Source of the DNA: AC-32 sp038237925
GTDB taxonomy: Bacteria; Actinomycetota; Thermoleophilia; Gaiellales; Gaiellaceae
Length of the DNA: 64,000 nt
Direction of reading: 5' to 3'
NCBI GenBank assembly: GCA_038237925.1
Contig: JBBRYF010000010.1
Span: forward strand, 1 to 64,000
The first letter of the stretch is position 1. The number at the start of each line of letters is the position of its first letter. This document shows positions 1 to 8,519 of this stretch, piece by piece. The position numbers and the translations under genes are program-made. Below the pieces are notes generated by a model. That model was not told the DNA's origin and made no database searches. It worked only from the letters and a program-made list of their open reading frames with translations.

Positions 1-593
<593 letters not shown>

Positions 594-606
<13 letters not shown>

Positions 607-1013
607 CGAGGCACCGTAGCGGCGCTCTCGTCCTCGCGGTCGGAATCGCGCTGTTGGCCTGCGGTTGCGGCGGCGGCGGGAAGCTGAGCGCCGGCGCGAT
701 CGCGAAGGAATCCACGTCGATGCAGTCCCTGGCCGCCGAGGGCGCGCTCCTGGCCCGCGACTCGGCGGCGGGCAAGACGACCGCGATCTACACGCGCGTG
801 CGCTCCGAGGACCTCTCCAAGGCGGCCTCGACGTCCGCGTCCTCGCTGCAGACGGCGAAGACGCAGCCCGGGCTCGAGTCGAAGCTGCGTCGGGTTGCAT
901 CCCTCGCGAGTAAGGTCAGCGCAGACCTGAAGCGGCTGGGCCATGCCTCGAAGGCGGAGCAGTCGAGCCTCGCGCGCGAGCTCGGGACGGCCGCCACGGA
1001 GCTCGGAAAGTGA
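594..1013 (+). CDS. Putative secreted lipoprotein, function unknown
   Basis: A 139-residue protein with an N-terminal hydrophobic stretch (ALVLAVGIALLACG) ending in a lipobox-like LACG, so probably a lipoprotein modified by Lgt, which is encoded further along in this window. The rest is Ala/Ser/Lys-rich and predicted helical (LAAEGALLARDS, ELGTAATELGK), with no catalytic motif I recognise. Starts are GTG at 594 or 600; both overlap the divergent typA start. Its stop overlaps the GTG of the Nramp-like gene (GTGA, 4 nt), so the two are probably translationally coupled. No function can be assigned from sequence. Confidence 0.7.
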
Positions 1014-2251
1014 GCCTGAGCCTGAAGAACGTCCTCGCGGTCGCGCTCGGCATCCTTTCGGCGATCGGCGGCTTCGTCGACATCGGCGACCTCGTGTTCA
1101 ACACGCAGGCGGGCGCGGTGTTCGGCTACCAGCTTCTGTGGGTCGTCGTGATCGGGGTCGTCGGGATCATCGTCTACTCGGAGATGTGCGGACGCGTCGC
1201 CGCGGTCGCCAAGCGCCCGGTCTTCGACCTCGTCCGCGAGCGAATGGGCTTCGGTCCCGGCCTCGCGACGCTGATCGCCTCCGAGGTCGTCAACCTGATG
1301 ACCTGCGCGGCCGAGGTCGGCGGCGTCGCGATCTGCCTCCAGCTCCTCTCGGGCCTGCCCTATCGCCTGCTGATCGTGCTCGGCGTCGTCGCGCTGGCCG
1401 TGGCGTCCTGGGTGCTCCCGTTCGAATGGATCGAGCGCGTCTTCGGCTACCTGGGCCTCTCCCTGCTCGTCTTCGTCGTCGCTGCGATCAAGCTGCACCC
1501 GGACTGGGGGCGGGTCAGCCACGGCTTCGTCCCGGGACACCACGTGGGCGGCAGCCTGCTGGTCTACCTCTACTTCGTGGTCGGCCTGCTCGGGGCGGCG
1601 ATGACGCCGTACGAGGTCTACTTCTACTCGTCGGGCGCGGTGGAGGACGGCTGGGGCCTGAAGGATCTCGGCCTGAACAAGGTGACCTCGATGATCGGCT
1701 ACGGCCTCGGCGGCTTACTCTCGTTCGCGCTGATGATCGTCGCCGGAGCCCTCTTCCTGCCGCAGAGCATCGACCCGCAGTTCCTGGGCACGCCCGCGCT
1801 CGCGGCCGAGCATGCGTTCGGGAAGGTCGGCCTGCTGCTCGCTCTCGTCGGGATTCTGTTCGCGGTCGGTGGTGCGGCGATCGAGACCTCGTTCTCCGGC
1901 GCGTACAACACGGCGCAGTTCTTCGGCTGGCGCTGGGGCAAGAAGGAGCGGCCCGCGGCTGCTTCGCGCTTCACCTTGTCGTGGCTCGTGATCTTCGCGC
2001 TCGCCGCCCTCGTGATCATGACCGGCTACGACCCGGTGAAGCTGACGGAGTACTCGGTGATCTTCTCGGTGGTGGCTCTGCCGCTGACCTACCTCCCGAT
2101 CCTGCTGATCGCGAACGACCGCACCTACATGGGCTCGAAGGTGAACGGGAGGCTCGCCAACGTCCTCGGCGTCCTCTACTTCGTCGTGATCATCGCGATC
2201 GCCCTCGCCGCGATTCCGTTGATGCTGATCACGAACGGCGGGCAGGGATGA
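1010..2251 (+). CDS. Nramp (SLC11) family metal transporter with non-canonical metal site
   Basis: A 413-residue integral membrane protein with about 11 hydrophobic segments, matching Nramp/MntH proton-coupled divalent metal transporters in length and TM1/TM6 layout. Key motifs diverge: TM1 has D24-I-G-D27 where the family has DPGN, and TM6 has T199-P-Y-E-V-Y-F-Y where the family has MPHxxYLH, so the metal-binding Met and the TM6 His are both absent while the TM1 Asp remains. This suggests a different ion preference from Mn/Fe, perhaps like the Nramp-related magnesium transporters; that is inference. GTG start overlaps the upstream lipoprotein stop; its TGA overlaps the ATG of the PRC-barrel gene. 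All four genes 594-2855 form one coupled unit. Confidence 0.85.
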   Translation: MSLSLKNVLAVALGILSAIGGFVDIGDLVFNTQAGAVFGYQLLWVVVIGVVGIIVYSEMCGRVAAVAKRPVFDLVRERMGFGPGLATLIASEVVNLMTCAAEVGGVAICLQLLSGLPYRLLIVLGVVALAVASWVLPFEWIERVFGYLGLSLLVFVVAAIKLHPDWGRVSHGFVPGHHVGGSLLVYLYFVVGLLGAAMTPYEVYFYSSGAVEDGWGLKDLGLNKVTSMIGYGLGGLLSFALMIVAGALFLPQSIDPQFLGTPALAAEHAFGKVGLLLALVGILFAVGGAAIETSFSGAYNTAQFFGWRWGKKERPAAASRFTLSWLVIFALAALVIMTGYDPVKLTEYSVIFSVVALPLTYLPILLIANDRTYMGSKVNGRLANVLGVLYFVVIIAIALAAIPLMLITNGGQG

Positions 2252-2592
2252 GCAAGCGCGTCGAAGTCGACATCGCCCTCGGCATCCTCGACCACCAACT
2301 TGTGGACGCCGACGGAGTCAACTGCGGCAAGGTCGACGATCTCGAGCTGACCGGCCTCGAGGGCGGCTCGCTGGAGGTGGCGGAGATCGTCGTGGGCGGG
2401 AACGCGTGGGGCTCCCGCGGCCTGCTTGGGCGGCTTGCCGCTCACCTGTCGGGCGATGCGGTACACGTGCCGTGGTCGGAGGTCGAGTCGGTCTCGTCCG
2501 TCGTGAAGCTGAAGCGGTCGGCGTCGGAGCTGCGGCTCGACCGCGGCGACAGGCGCTGGGCGGGGCTCGTCGGGAAGGTGCCGGGCTCCTGA
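2248..2592 (+). CDS. PRC-barrel domain protein 1
   Basis: A 114-residue soluble protein. Its first 70 residues (VDIALGILDHQLVDADGVNCGKVDDLELTG as the core theme, read here as short beta strands) look like a PRC-barrel, the small six-stranded domain found in ribosome maturation, photosystem and metal-transport regulators. ATG overlaps the transporter stop (ATGA), and the stop TGA shares one base with the next ATG. Stand-alone PRC-barrels directly behind an Nramp-like transporter suggest a cytosolic accessory or sensor for it; in many actinobacteria PRC-barrels are fused to MgtE-type magnesium-sensing domains, which is general family knowledge and not shown here. Confidence 0.7.
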   Translation: MSKRVEVDIALGILDHQLVDADGVNCGKVDDLELTGLEGGSLEVAEIVVGGNAWGSRGLLGRLAAHLSGDAVHVPWSEVESVSSVVKLKRSASELRLDRGDRRWAGLVGKVPGS

Positions 2593-2855
2593 TGCGGATG
2601 TCGGAGCTCTTGAAGCGTGAGGTCGTGACCGAGGGCGGGCTCTCGCATGGCAAGGTGCACGACATCCGCGGCGAGCTCGAGGGCGGGCGGCTGCGGGTGA
2701 CCGGGCTCGCCTGCGGCCGGCTCGGCCTGCTCGAGCGCTACGGCGTGGGCACCGGCGGTAGCGGCGGGGCCGGCGAGGCGAAGGTGCACGGCCACCCGGT
2801 GATCCCCTGGGAGCGCGTGCTCCGGGTTGGGTCGAAGATCGTGCTCCGCGACTGA
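2592..2855 (+). CDS. PRC-barrel-like protein 2
   Basis: An 87-residue protein beginning MRMSELLKREVVTEGG. The run LSHGKVHDIRGELEGGRLRVTG and the closing VIPWERVLRVG resemble the beta strands of a PRC-barrel, parallel to the preceding gene (both contain a GKV-D motif followed by a Leu/Gly-rich strand, and a late PW-x-V/R motif: VPWSEV in the first, IPWERV here). The pair probably arose by duplication. It starts inside the stop codon of its neighbour (TGATG). A Gly-rich loop (GTGGSGGAG) separates the two halves. Function is inferred only from position behind the Nramp-like transporter. Confidence 0.65.
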   Translation: MRMSELLKREVVTEGGLSHGKVHDIRGELEGGRLRVTGLACGRLGLLERYGVGTGGSGGAGEAKVHGHPVIPWERVLRVGSKIVLRD

Positions 2856-2857
2856 GC

Positions 2858-2895
2858 GGCACACTTTCGGCACATTCGCGTCACACACGAGTGAC
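2858..2895. promoter_or_regulatory. Array of four 11-bp-phased GGCACA/GTCAC half-sites
   Basis: Hexamers GGCACA (2858), GGCACA (2869), GTCACA (2880) and the reverse-type GTGAC (2891) start exactly 11 bp apart, so all lie on one face of the helix. The last two form GTCAC-N6-GTGAC. The array sits just before the small gene at 2911 and upstream of dnaE. The same motif and spacing recur at 15092 and, less regularly, at 34879. Probably a binding site for a multimeric regulator; identity unknown. Confidence 0.5.
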
Positions 2896-2910
2896 GGTTT
2901 CTCTGCTGCG

Positions 2911-3180
2911 ATGTCCTGCGTGGACGGGAAGCCAACGGTCAGGCAGGTGTGGGCGCTCGCGGCGGCGCTCTGCGACCGGGCCGGCGAGGCGTTCCCCGAG
3001 ACGCGGGCGGACGCGTCGGAGCTGATCGAGCGGCTGCGGATCGAGAACGGGCACCCGGCGCCACGGCTCGAGGACGTGCCGCTCCGGCCGAGGCGGCGGC
3101 GACGTGGCGGCCGGCCCGGCTGGCGACCCGAATGGAGGGCGAGCGCCGTCGCGGCGGAGCTCGCGCGAGAGATGCGCTGA
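2911..3180 (+). CDS. Small basic protein of unknown function
   Basis: An 89-residue reading frame starting MSCVDGKPTVRQVWALAAALC. The N-terminal half predicts two helices with an Asp/Glu-rich turn (GEAFPETRADASELIERLR); the C-terminal half is strongly basic (LRPRRRRRGGRPGWRPEWR). I know of no family with confidence. The ATG at 2911 follows the phased half-site array by 15 nt. An upstream in-frame extension to 2827 exists but would run back over the preceding gene's end. It lies between a transporter unit and dnaE; no functional link is evident. Regular composition and codon use support it as real. Confidence 0.55.
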   Translation: MSCVDGKPTVRQVWALAAALCDRAGEAFPETRADASELIERLRIENGHPAPRLEDVPLRPRRRRRGGRPGWRPEWRASAVAAELAREMR

Positions 3181-3220
3181 GGTCTCCCAAACCGAAACGG
3201 GTGCACGCCGAGGGCGGAGC

Positions 3221-3226
3221 TAGACT
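3221..3226 (+). promoter_or_regulatory. -10 element TAGACT of dnaE
   Basis: TAGACT lies 9 nt before the GTG start of dnaE, the spacing expected for a leaderless transcript beginning at or next to the start codon. No Shine-Dalgarno sequence precedes that GTG. Confidence 0.5.
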
Positions 3227-3235
3227 CGACTTCCC

Positions 3236-6200
3236 GTGGCTGAGGCCGGATTCGTACACCTGCACGTCCACTCCGAGTACTCGATTCTCGACGGAGCGTG
3301 CCGCATCCCCGCGCTCGCGCAGCGCGCGGCCGAGCTCGAGATGCCCGCGGTCGCGCTCACCGACCACGGCTCGCTCGCCGGCGCGATCGAGCTCTACCGC
3401 GAGACCGGCAAGCACGGCGTCAAGCCGCTGATCGGCTGCGAGCTCTACGTCGCCGATGACCGTCACGCGCAGCGCAAGGGCTACGCGCACCTGACGCTGC
3501 TCGCCGAAGACAACACCGGCTACGCGAACCTGATCAAGCTCGCCTCGGCCGGCTACCTCGAGGGCTACTACTACAAGCCGCGCGTCGACTGGGAGCTGCT
3601 CGAGCGCCACTCGCAGGGCCTGATCGCGCTCTCGGGCTGCCTCTCGGGCCGCGTCTGCAAGGCGCTCGAGGAGAACCGCCCCGACGATGCGCGCTCCGAC
3701 CTCGACCGGCTCGCACAGGTCTTCGGCCGCGACTCGACCTACGTCGAGATGCAGAACGCGGGCCTCGACATCCAGCAGCGGATCAACCCGTCGCTCGCGA
3801 AGCTCGCGGGCGAGGCCGGGCTGCCGCTCGTGGCGACCGGCGACGTCCACTACCTCCGCCACGAGGACGCGCGCGCCCACGAGGCGCTGCTCTGCATCCA
3901 GTCGGGCGACTCGCTGAAGAACCCGAACCACTGGAAGTTCGACACCGACCAGTTCTTCTTCAAGTCCCCCGAGGAGATGGCGCTCGACTTCCCGGGCCAC
4001 GAGGAGGCGATGCGGTGCACGCTCGAGATCGCCGAGCGGTGCCGGGTCGAGCTCGAGCTCGGCAACATCCTGCTGCCGAAGTTCCCGCTCCCCGACGACA
4101 AGGACGCGTTCGAGTACCTCGTCGAGCTCTGCGAGAAAGGCCTGCAAAAGCGCTACGAACGGGTCACGCCAGAGATCCAGGAGCGCTTGCGCTTCGAGCT
4201 CAAGACGATCAAGGAGATGGGCTTCGCCGACTACTTCCTGATCGTCTGGGACTTCATCGCCTTCGCGCGGCGGAACGGCATCTCGGTCGGCCCCGGCCGC
4301 GGCTCGGCCGCCGGCTCGCTCGCCGCCTACTGCCTCGACATCACCGACGTCGACCCGATCCGCTACGGACTGCTCTTCGAGCGAATGCTGAACCCGGGCC
4401 GCAAATCGATGCCGGACATGGACATCGACTTCGCCGTCGCCGGCCGCGACACAGTGATCAATTACGTGGCCGAGAAGTACGGCCGCGACCGCGTCGCGCA
4501 GATCATCACCTTCGGGACGATGATGGCACGCGCCGCCGTCCGCGACGCGGGCCGCGTGCTCGAGATCCCGTACGGCACCGTCGACAAGGTCGCCAAGCTG
4601 ATTCCGGAAGGCCCGAAGGTCTACCTGGACGACTGCCTCAAGCCCGGCTCGGAGCTGAAGCAGGCGTACGACGCCGACCCGCTCGTGAAGGAGATCGTCG
4701 ACCTGGCCAAGCCGCTCGAAGGCCTCGTTCGCCAGGACTCGATCCACGCCGCGGGGGTCGTGATCGCCGACCGGCCGCTGACCGACGTCGTGCCGCTGCA
4801 GCAGAAGGGCGCCGAGCAGGAGGTCGTGACGCAGTTCTCGATGAACGACGTCGAGGCGCTAGGCCTGCTGAAGATCGACTTCCTCGGCCTGCGCAACCTC
4901 GACGTGATCGAGAAGGCCGTCGAGCTAATCGGCGGCGCGGATATCGGCAAGCTCCCGCTCGACGATGCCGCGACCTACGCGATGCTGCAGCGCGGCGACA
5001 CCGTGGGCGTCTTCCAGTTCGAGTCGTCGGGGATGCGCGAGGCGCTGCGGCAGGTCAAGCCGACGGAGTTCGAGGACCTGATCGCGCTCGTCGCCCTCTA
5101 CCGGCCTGGGCCGATGGGCTACATCCCGGGGTACGCGAAGCGCAAGGCCGGCCAGGAGGCCGTCGCCTACGCCGACCCGCGCCTGGAGCCGATCACCGGC
5201 CTGACCTACGGGATCTGCATCTACCAGGAGCAGTACATGGAGATCGCCAAGCAGCTCGCCGGCTTCACGCCCGCCGAGGCGGACGACCTGCGCAAGGCGA
5301 TCGGCAAGAAGATCCACGCGCTGATGGCGTCTCTCAAGAACAAGTTCCTCGAGGGCTGCGCAGGCAATGCCGTCACGCCGGGTGTCGCGAACCAGCTCTG
5401 GAAGGACATGGAGCAGGCGCAGGACTACTCGTTCAACAAGTCGCACGCCGCCTGTTACGCCCTGATCGCCTACCGCACGGCCTGGCTCAAGGCGCACCAC
5501 CCGAAGGAGTACATGGCGGCGCTAATCTCGTCCGTGATGAACACGAAGGACCGGGTTCCGTTCTACGTGAACGCCTGCCGTGAGATGGAGGTCGAGGTGC
5601 TGCCGCCGGACGTGAACGGCTCCGAGTGCGACTTCGCCGTCGTCGAGGGGCGGATCCGTTTCGGGCTGAACGCGGTCAAGAACGTCGGCGACTCCGCTGC
5701 ACGGGCGATCGTCCACGCGCGCGAGCAGGACGGCGCGTTCGCGTCGCTGTGGGACTTCACCGAGCGCGTCGACCCGCAGGTCGTGAACAAGCGGGCGCTC
5801 GAGTCGCTCGTCAAATGCGGCGCGCTCGACTCGACCGGCGGCTCGCGCCGCGGGATGCTCGAGGCGCTCGAGCACGCACTCTCGCACGGGCAGCGCGCCT
5901 CCGACGAGCGGCTGCGCGGCCAGAGCTCGCTCTTCGCCGAGGTGGAGGAGAAGCTCGAGCATCCGGCGATCGGCATCGAGGAGTACGAGAAGAACGAGCT
6001 GCTGCGACAGGAGAAGGAAGCGCTCGGCCTCTACGTCTCCGAGCACCCGCTCGAGGCGATTCGCGCGCAGCTGCGGCGCAAGACCGACGCTACGCTGGCC
6101 GAGCTCGAGCGCCGCCGCGACGGCGAGGTCGTGACCGTCGCCGGGATCGTCTCCGCGCTGAAGCAGCTGACGACGAAGAAAGGCGAGCCGATGGTGTTCA

Positions 6201-6607
6201 TGCGGCTCGACGACGTGATCGGAAGCGCGGAGGTCGTCGTCTTCAACTCCGTGTATGCGGCGGCGCGCGAGCTGCTCGTCACGGATGCGGTGCTCGTCGT
6301 CAAGGCTCGCGTCGACCACAAGGAGGGCGAGTCGAAGCTGATCGCGCTCGAGGTCTCGGCCTTCGAGGCGACCCCCGAGCGGCGCGAGGTTCGGCTGAAG
6401 CTCGACGCGCGACTGGCGCGCGCCGGGATCATTCGCGAGCTCGCCGCGGTCGTGCGCGACTTTCCCGGCGAGGCGCCGGTGATCGTCGACCTCGTCACCT
6501 CGGAAGGCGCGCGCACCTTCCAGTTCGGAACCGACTACCGCGTCAAGCCGGAGCCGGACTTCTTCGCCGAGGTGAAAGCCCTCCTCGGCGAAGCCGCCGT
6601 CGCGTGA
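3236..6607 (+). CDS. dnaE: DNA polymerase III subunit alpha
   Basis: Replicative polymerase catalytic subunit, 1123 residues, close to the usual DnaE length. An N-terminal PHP domain opens with HLHVHSEYSILDG (from residue 8), whose His residues belong to the family's metal site. The polymerase core shows GRGSAAGSLAAYCLD, the acidic PDMDIDF motif (about residues 393-399) and FNKSHAACYALIAYRTAWLK. The C-terminal OB fold is recognisable at VVTVAGIVSALKQLTTKKGE, followed by a short tail. It is the DnaE1 type, without a PolC exonuclease insertion. GTG start preceded by a leaderless -10. The TGA overlaps the GTG of the following VOC-family gene by 4 nt, so that gene is probably co-translated. Confidence 0.97.
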   Translation: MAEAGFVHLHVHSEYSILDGACRIPALAQRAAELEMPAVALTDHGSLAGAIELYRETGKHGVKPLIGCELYVADDRHAQRKGYAHLTLLAEDNTGYANLIKLASAGYLEGYYYKPRVDWELLERHSQGLIALSGCLSGRVCKALEENRPDDARSDLDRLAQVFGRDSTYVEMQNAGLDIQQRINPSLAKLAGEAGLPLVATGDVHYLRHEDARAHEALLCIQSGDSLKNPNHWKFDTDQFFFKSPEEMALDFPGHEEAMRCTLEIAERCRVELELGNILLPKFPLPDDKDAFEYLVELCEKGLQKRYERVTPEIQERLRFELKTIKEMGFADYFLIVWDFIAFARRNGISVGPGRGSAAGSLAAYCLDITDVDPIRYGLLFERMLNPGRKSMPDMDIDFAVAGRDTVINYVAEKYGRDRVAQIITFGTMMARAAVRDAGRVLEIPYGTVDKVAKLIPEGPKVYLDDCLKPGSELKQAYDADPLVKEIVDLAKPLEGLVRQDSIHAAGVVIADRPLTDVVPLQQKGAEQEVVTQFSMNDVEALGLLKIDFLGLRNLDVIEKAVELIGGADIGKLPLDDAATYAMLQRGDTVGVFQFESSGMREALRQVKPTEFEDLIALVALYRPGPMGYIPGYAKRKAGQEAVAYADPRLEPITGLTYGICIYQEQYMEIAKQLAGFTPAEADDLRKAIGKKIHALMASLKNKFLEGCAGNAVTPGVANQLWKDMEQAQDYSFNKSHAACYALIAYRTAWLKAHHPKEYMAALISSVMNTKDRVPFYVNACREMEVEVLPPDVNGSECDFAVVEGRIRFGLNAVKNVGDSAARAIVHAREQDGAFASLWDFTERVDPQVVNKRALESLVKCGALDSTGGSRRGMLEALEHALSHGQRASDERLRGQSSLFAEVEEKLEHPAIGIEEYEKNELLRQEKEALGLYVSEHPLEAIRAQLRRKTDATLAELERRRDGEVVTVAGIVSALKQLTTKKGEPMVFMRLDDVIGSAEVVVFNSVYAAARELLVTDAVLVVKARVDHKEGESKLIALEVSAFEATPERREVRLKLDARLARAGIIRELAAVVRDFPGEAPVIVDLVTSEGARTFQFGTDYRVKPEPDFFAEVKALLGEAAVA

Positions 6608-6987
6608 GGCCGCGGCGGGTCTATGAGACCGTCGTCTACGCGACCGACTACGACGCGGGAGTCGCCTTCTACCGCGACGTGCTCGGGCTGCGAGCGGTGA
6701 GCGATGGAGCGTTCAGGTTGGACGACGACGCGATGCTGTTGATCTTTGACCCGACAAATTCATCTCAGCCTGGGCGCGGGGTCCCGTCACACGGGCCGAC
6801 GGGTGCCGTCCACGTCGCGTTCTCGGTCGGCGCAGGCGAGCTCGATGCGTGGCGCGAACGACTGCCGGCGCTGGGTGTCCAGATCGAGCAGGAGCGGGCC
6901 TGGGAGCGGGGCGGCCACTCGATCTACGTGCGTGACCCAGCCGGCAACTCGGTCGAGCTGGTCGAGGGCGACCTCTGGCCGCGGTGA
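6604..6987 (+). CDS. VOC/glyoxalase superfamily protein
   Basis: A 127-residue single-module vicinal oxygen chelate protein: YETVVYATDYDAGVAFYRDVLGL at the start and IYVRDPAGNSVELVEGD at the end are the classic first and last beta-alpha-beta elements. The central GAVHVAFSV supplies one candidate metal His and SVELVE the C-terminal Glu, but the first-strand His or Gln of many members is a Tyr or Val here, so metal binding and the reaction are uncertain. Candidates include dioxygenase, isomerase or antibiotic-binding roles. Coupled to dnaE through a GTGA overlap. Its last 64 nt overlap the convergent gene ending at 6924. Confidence 0.85.
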   Translation: MRPRRVYETVVYATDYDAGVAFYRDVLGLRAVSDGAFRLDDDAMLLIFDPTNSSQPGRGVPSHGPTGAVHVAFSVGAGELDAWRERLPALGVQIEQERAWERGGHSIYVRDPAGNSVELVEGDLWPR

Positions 6988-7544
6988 GCGCGTCTCCGCG
7001 CGAGCAGCGCCGCGATTCCTAGCGCCGCGAGCACGCCCGGGATGCCGAGGCCTGCGACGAGCGCGTAATTCGTCCTGGCGGAGGGCTTAGGCGCCTTCGG
7101 TAGTCCAAGCTTCATGAGCGTCTGCTTCAGCGCGAGGCCGCCGGGGTACCAGCCGCCTGTCGTCCGGGCGCCGTAGATCGTCTGCCCGGGCCGCATGTAC
7201 GCGAGCGCGCCGCCATGGGCGTACGGATAGACGTCCTGAGTCACGCGGCGCGTCGGGCCTCCGCCAGGCACCGTCCAGACGATTCGGTAACGGAGCCCGA
7301 GTGGGCCGGCCGGCCGGGCGTGGAGCATCGGGTCGGGCGACTGGCCGACGGCAGACGGGAAGAAGCCGCTGTCCGTCGTCAGCCGGCCGATCGGCGTGGA
7401 GCTGAAGTCGGCGCCGTCCTGCAGGCTGAGTGCCTTGTGGAAGCCGGGGCCGGAGATCGAGGCCTGCGTCGGTTCCTTGGCCGCAGCGAGGGTCGGCAAG
7501 GCCAGAGCGGCGAGCACAGCGGCGGCGAGCGTGAGGCGGATCAT
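6924..7544 (-). CDS. Secreted, C-terminally membrane-anchored protein of unknown function
   Basis: About 206 residues from ATG 7544, chosen because AAAGGAG lies 8 nt upstream. It opens with a signal peptide (MIRLTLAAAVLAALALPTLAAAK) trimmed near AAAK, has an extracellular domain with Trp/Tyr/Gly motifs (RYRIVWTVPGGG, DVYPYAHGGALAYMRPG), and ends with one membrane segment (YALVAGLGIPGVLAALGIAALL) followed by an Arg-rich tail, a type I surface-protein layout. No LPxTG motif is visible. It converges on and overlaps the VOC gene by 64 nt. The gene at 7614-7922 lies upstream on the same strand and may be co-transcribed. Confidence 0.7.
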   Translation of the reverse strand: MIRLTLAAAVLAALALPTLAAAKEPTQASISGPGFHKALSLQDGADFSSTPIGRLTTDSGFFPSAVGQSPDPMLHARPAGPLGLRYRIVWTVPGGGPTRRVTQDVYPYAHGGALAYMRPGQTIYGARTTGGWYPGGLALKQTLMKLGLPKAPKPSARTNYALVAGLGIPGVLAALGIAALLARRRAHRGQRSPSTSSTELPAGSRT

Positions 7545-7613
7545 GGGGCAGCTCCTTTTCGGCGTGTGCGGTCGATACACCGGCGCCGCCTCGGAGGTTC
7601 CCTATGCGAAGTC

Positions 7614-7922
7614 TCAGCCGCCGGCCGGGCGAGGGCGTAGCTCCCGCGCGACCTCGAACTTCTCGACCGACAGAACGGCGCCGCCGACGGCGTCTGCCGC
7701 CTGGCGACGGGCGCTTCCGGCTGCACGCTCGCTGGTCTCGAGCACGGCGGCGTTCTCCCAGAGCGTCACCGTCATCGTGCGGCCGTCCTCGGGATCGACG
7801 AGCACCATCCCGCCCGCGAATCCGTCGAGGTGCTCGATCTGCGCCGCCGCCTCGCCGAACGCCTGCACCGCTTCGTCGATCCGTCCCGCTTCGACTTCGT
7901 ACCTTGCGACACGCGCCAGCAT
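7614..7922 (-). CDS. Antibiotic biosynthesis monooxygenase-like (dimeric alpha/beta barrel) protein
   Basis: A 102-residue protein with a ferredoxin-like alpha/beta layout typical of the ABM/EthD-like superfamily: MLARVARYEVEAGRID, helix EAVQAFGEAAAQIEHLDGFAGG, strand MVLVDPEDGRTMTVTLWEN, helix ETSERAAGSARRQAADAVGG, final strand SVEKFEVA. The W-E-N motif in the third strand is common in these proteins. Members range from cofactor-free oxygenases to haem-degrading IsdG-type enzymes and small sensors; the reaction cannot be told here. Start ATG 7922 is supported by TAGGGT 7 nt upstream on the same strand. It is divergent from the sigma factor gene across only 39 nt. Confidence 0.7.
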   Translation of the reverse strand: MLARVARYEVEAGRIDEAVQAFGEAAAQIEHLDGFAGGMVLVDPEDGRTMTVTLWENAAVLETSERAAGSARRQAADAVGGAVLSVEKFEVARELRPRPAGG

Positions 7923-7926
7923 GCCC

Positions 7927-7953
7927 GGAACCCTACTGGCTCGCTCGGTGTAG
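7927..7953 (+). promoter_or_regulatory. Possible ECF-type promoter of the sigma factor gene
   Basis: GGAACC (7927) resembles the GGAAC -35 box used by many ECF sigma factors; a candidate -10 lies about 16 nt downstream around GGTGTAGG, just ahead of the GTG at 7962. Autoregulation is typical of ECF sigma factors. The -10 match is weak. Confidence 0.3.
7930..7935 (-). promoter_or_regulatory. -10 element TAGGGT of the ABM-like gene
   Basis: On the minus strand TAGGGT is followed after 7 nt by the ATG at 7922, matching the leaderless-promoter spacing seen repeatedly in this window. Confidence 0.4.
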
Positions 7954-7961
7954 GACCCGTA

Positions 7962-8519
7962 GTGGTGGACCGGCCACTGGATGAAGCCGAGCTCGTGGAG
8001 CGGGCTCGGCGCGGCGACCTCGAGGCCTGGGAGACGCTCGTGCGCGCATATCAGGGAATCGCATTTCGGACCGCGTACCTGCTGGCCGGGAACGCGGCCG
8101 ATGCCGAGGAGGCCGCGCAGGACGGATTCCTCAAGGCCTACCGTGCGGTCGGGCGCTTCCGGCGCGGCTCGCCGCTCAAGCCCTGGCTCCTGCGCATCGT
8201 CGCCAACGAGGCGCGCAACCGCCGCCGCTCGACCGGCCGGCGTGAGCTGCTCGCGCTGCGCGCGGCCGCCGAGGTCCGCCCGGGGGACGCGGTCCCGTCC
8301 CCCGAGGCGGCTCTGCTGGCCCGCGAGGAGCAGGCACACCTGCTTGCGGCCGTCGAGGCGCTCGGCGAGGACCACCGCGATGTCGTCGCGTGCCGCTACT
8401 TCCTCGGACTGGGCGAAGACGAGACAGCCGCCGTGCTCGGGATTCGCGCCGGCACGGTCAAGTCACGCCTCGCGCGCGCGCTCGCGCGCCTGCGAGAGCG
8501 CTTGGAGGTCGAGGAGTGA
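7962..8519 (+). CDS. ECF-type RNA polymerase sigma factor
   Basis: About 185 residues with the two-domain sigma-70 layout of extracytoplasmic-function factors. Region 2 covers DLEAWETLVRAYQGIAFRTAYLLAGNAADAEEAAQDGFLKAYRAVGRFR, including the -10 recognition helix, then SPLKPWLLRIVANEARNRRR. Region 4 is VEALGEDHRDVVACRYFLGLGEDETAAVLGIRAGTVKSRLARALARLRERL, a helix-turn-helix for the -35 box. Two adjacent GTG codons (7962, 7965) can start it; residues upstream look non-homologous. Its stop overlaps the GTG of the next gene (GTGA), the usual layout for a sigma/anti-sigma pair. The regulon is unknown, though a GGAAC-like box lies just upstream. Confidence 0.92.
   Translation: MVDRPLDEAELVERARRGDLEAWETLVRAYQGIAFRTAYLLAGNAADAEEAAQDGFLKAYRAVGRFRRGSPLKPWLLRIVANEARNRRRSTGRRELLALRAAAEVRPGDAVPSPEAALLAREEQAHLLAAVEALGEDHRDVVACRYFLGLGEDETAAVLGIRAGTVKSRLARALARLRERLEVEE

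Noticed and set aside
2939..4747. Long minus-strand reading frame across the start of dnaE
   Set aside because: A 602-codon antisense frame made possible by high GC3; dnaE on the plus strand shows exact polymerase motifs, the antisense translation shows none.
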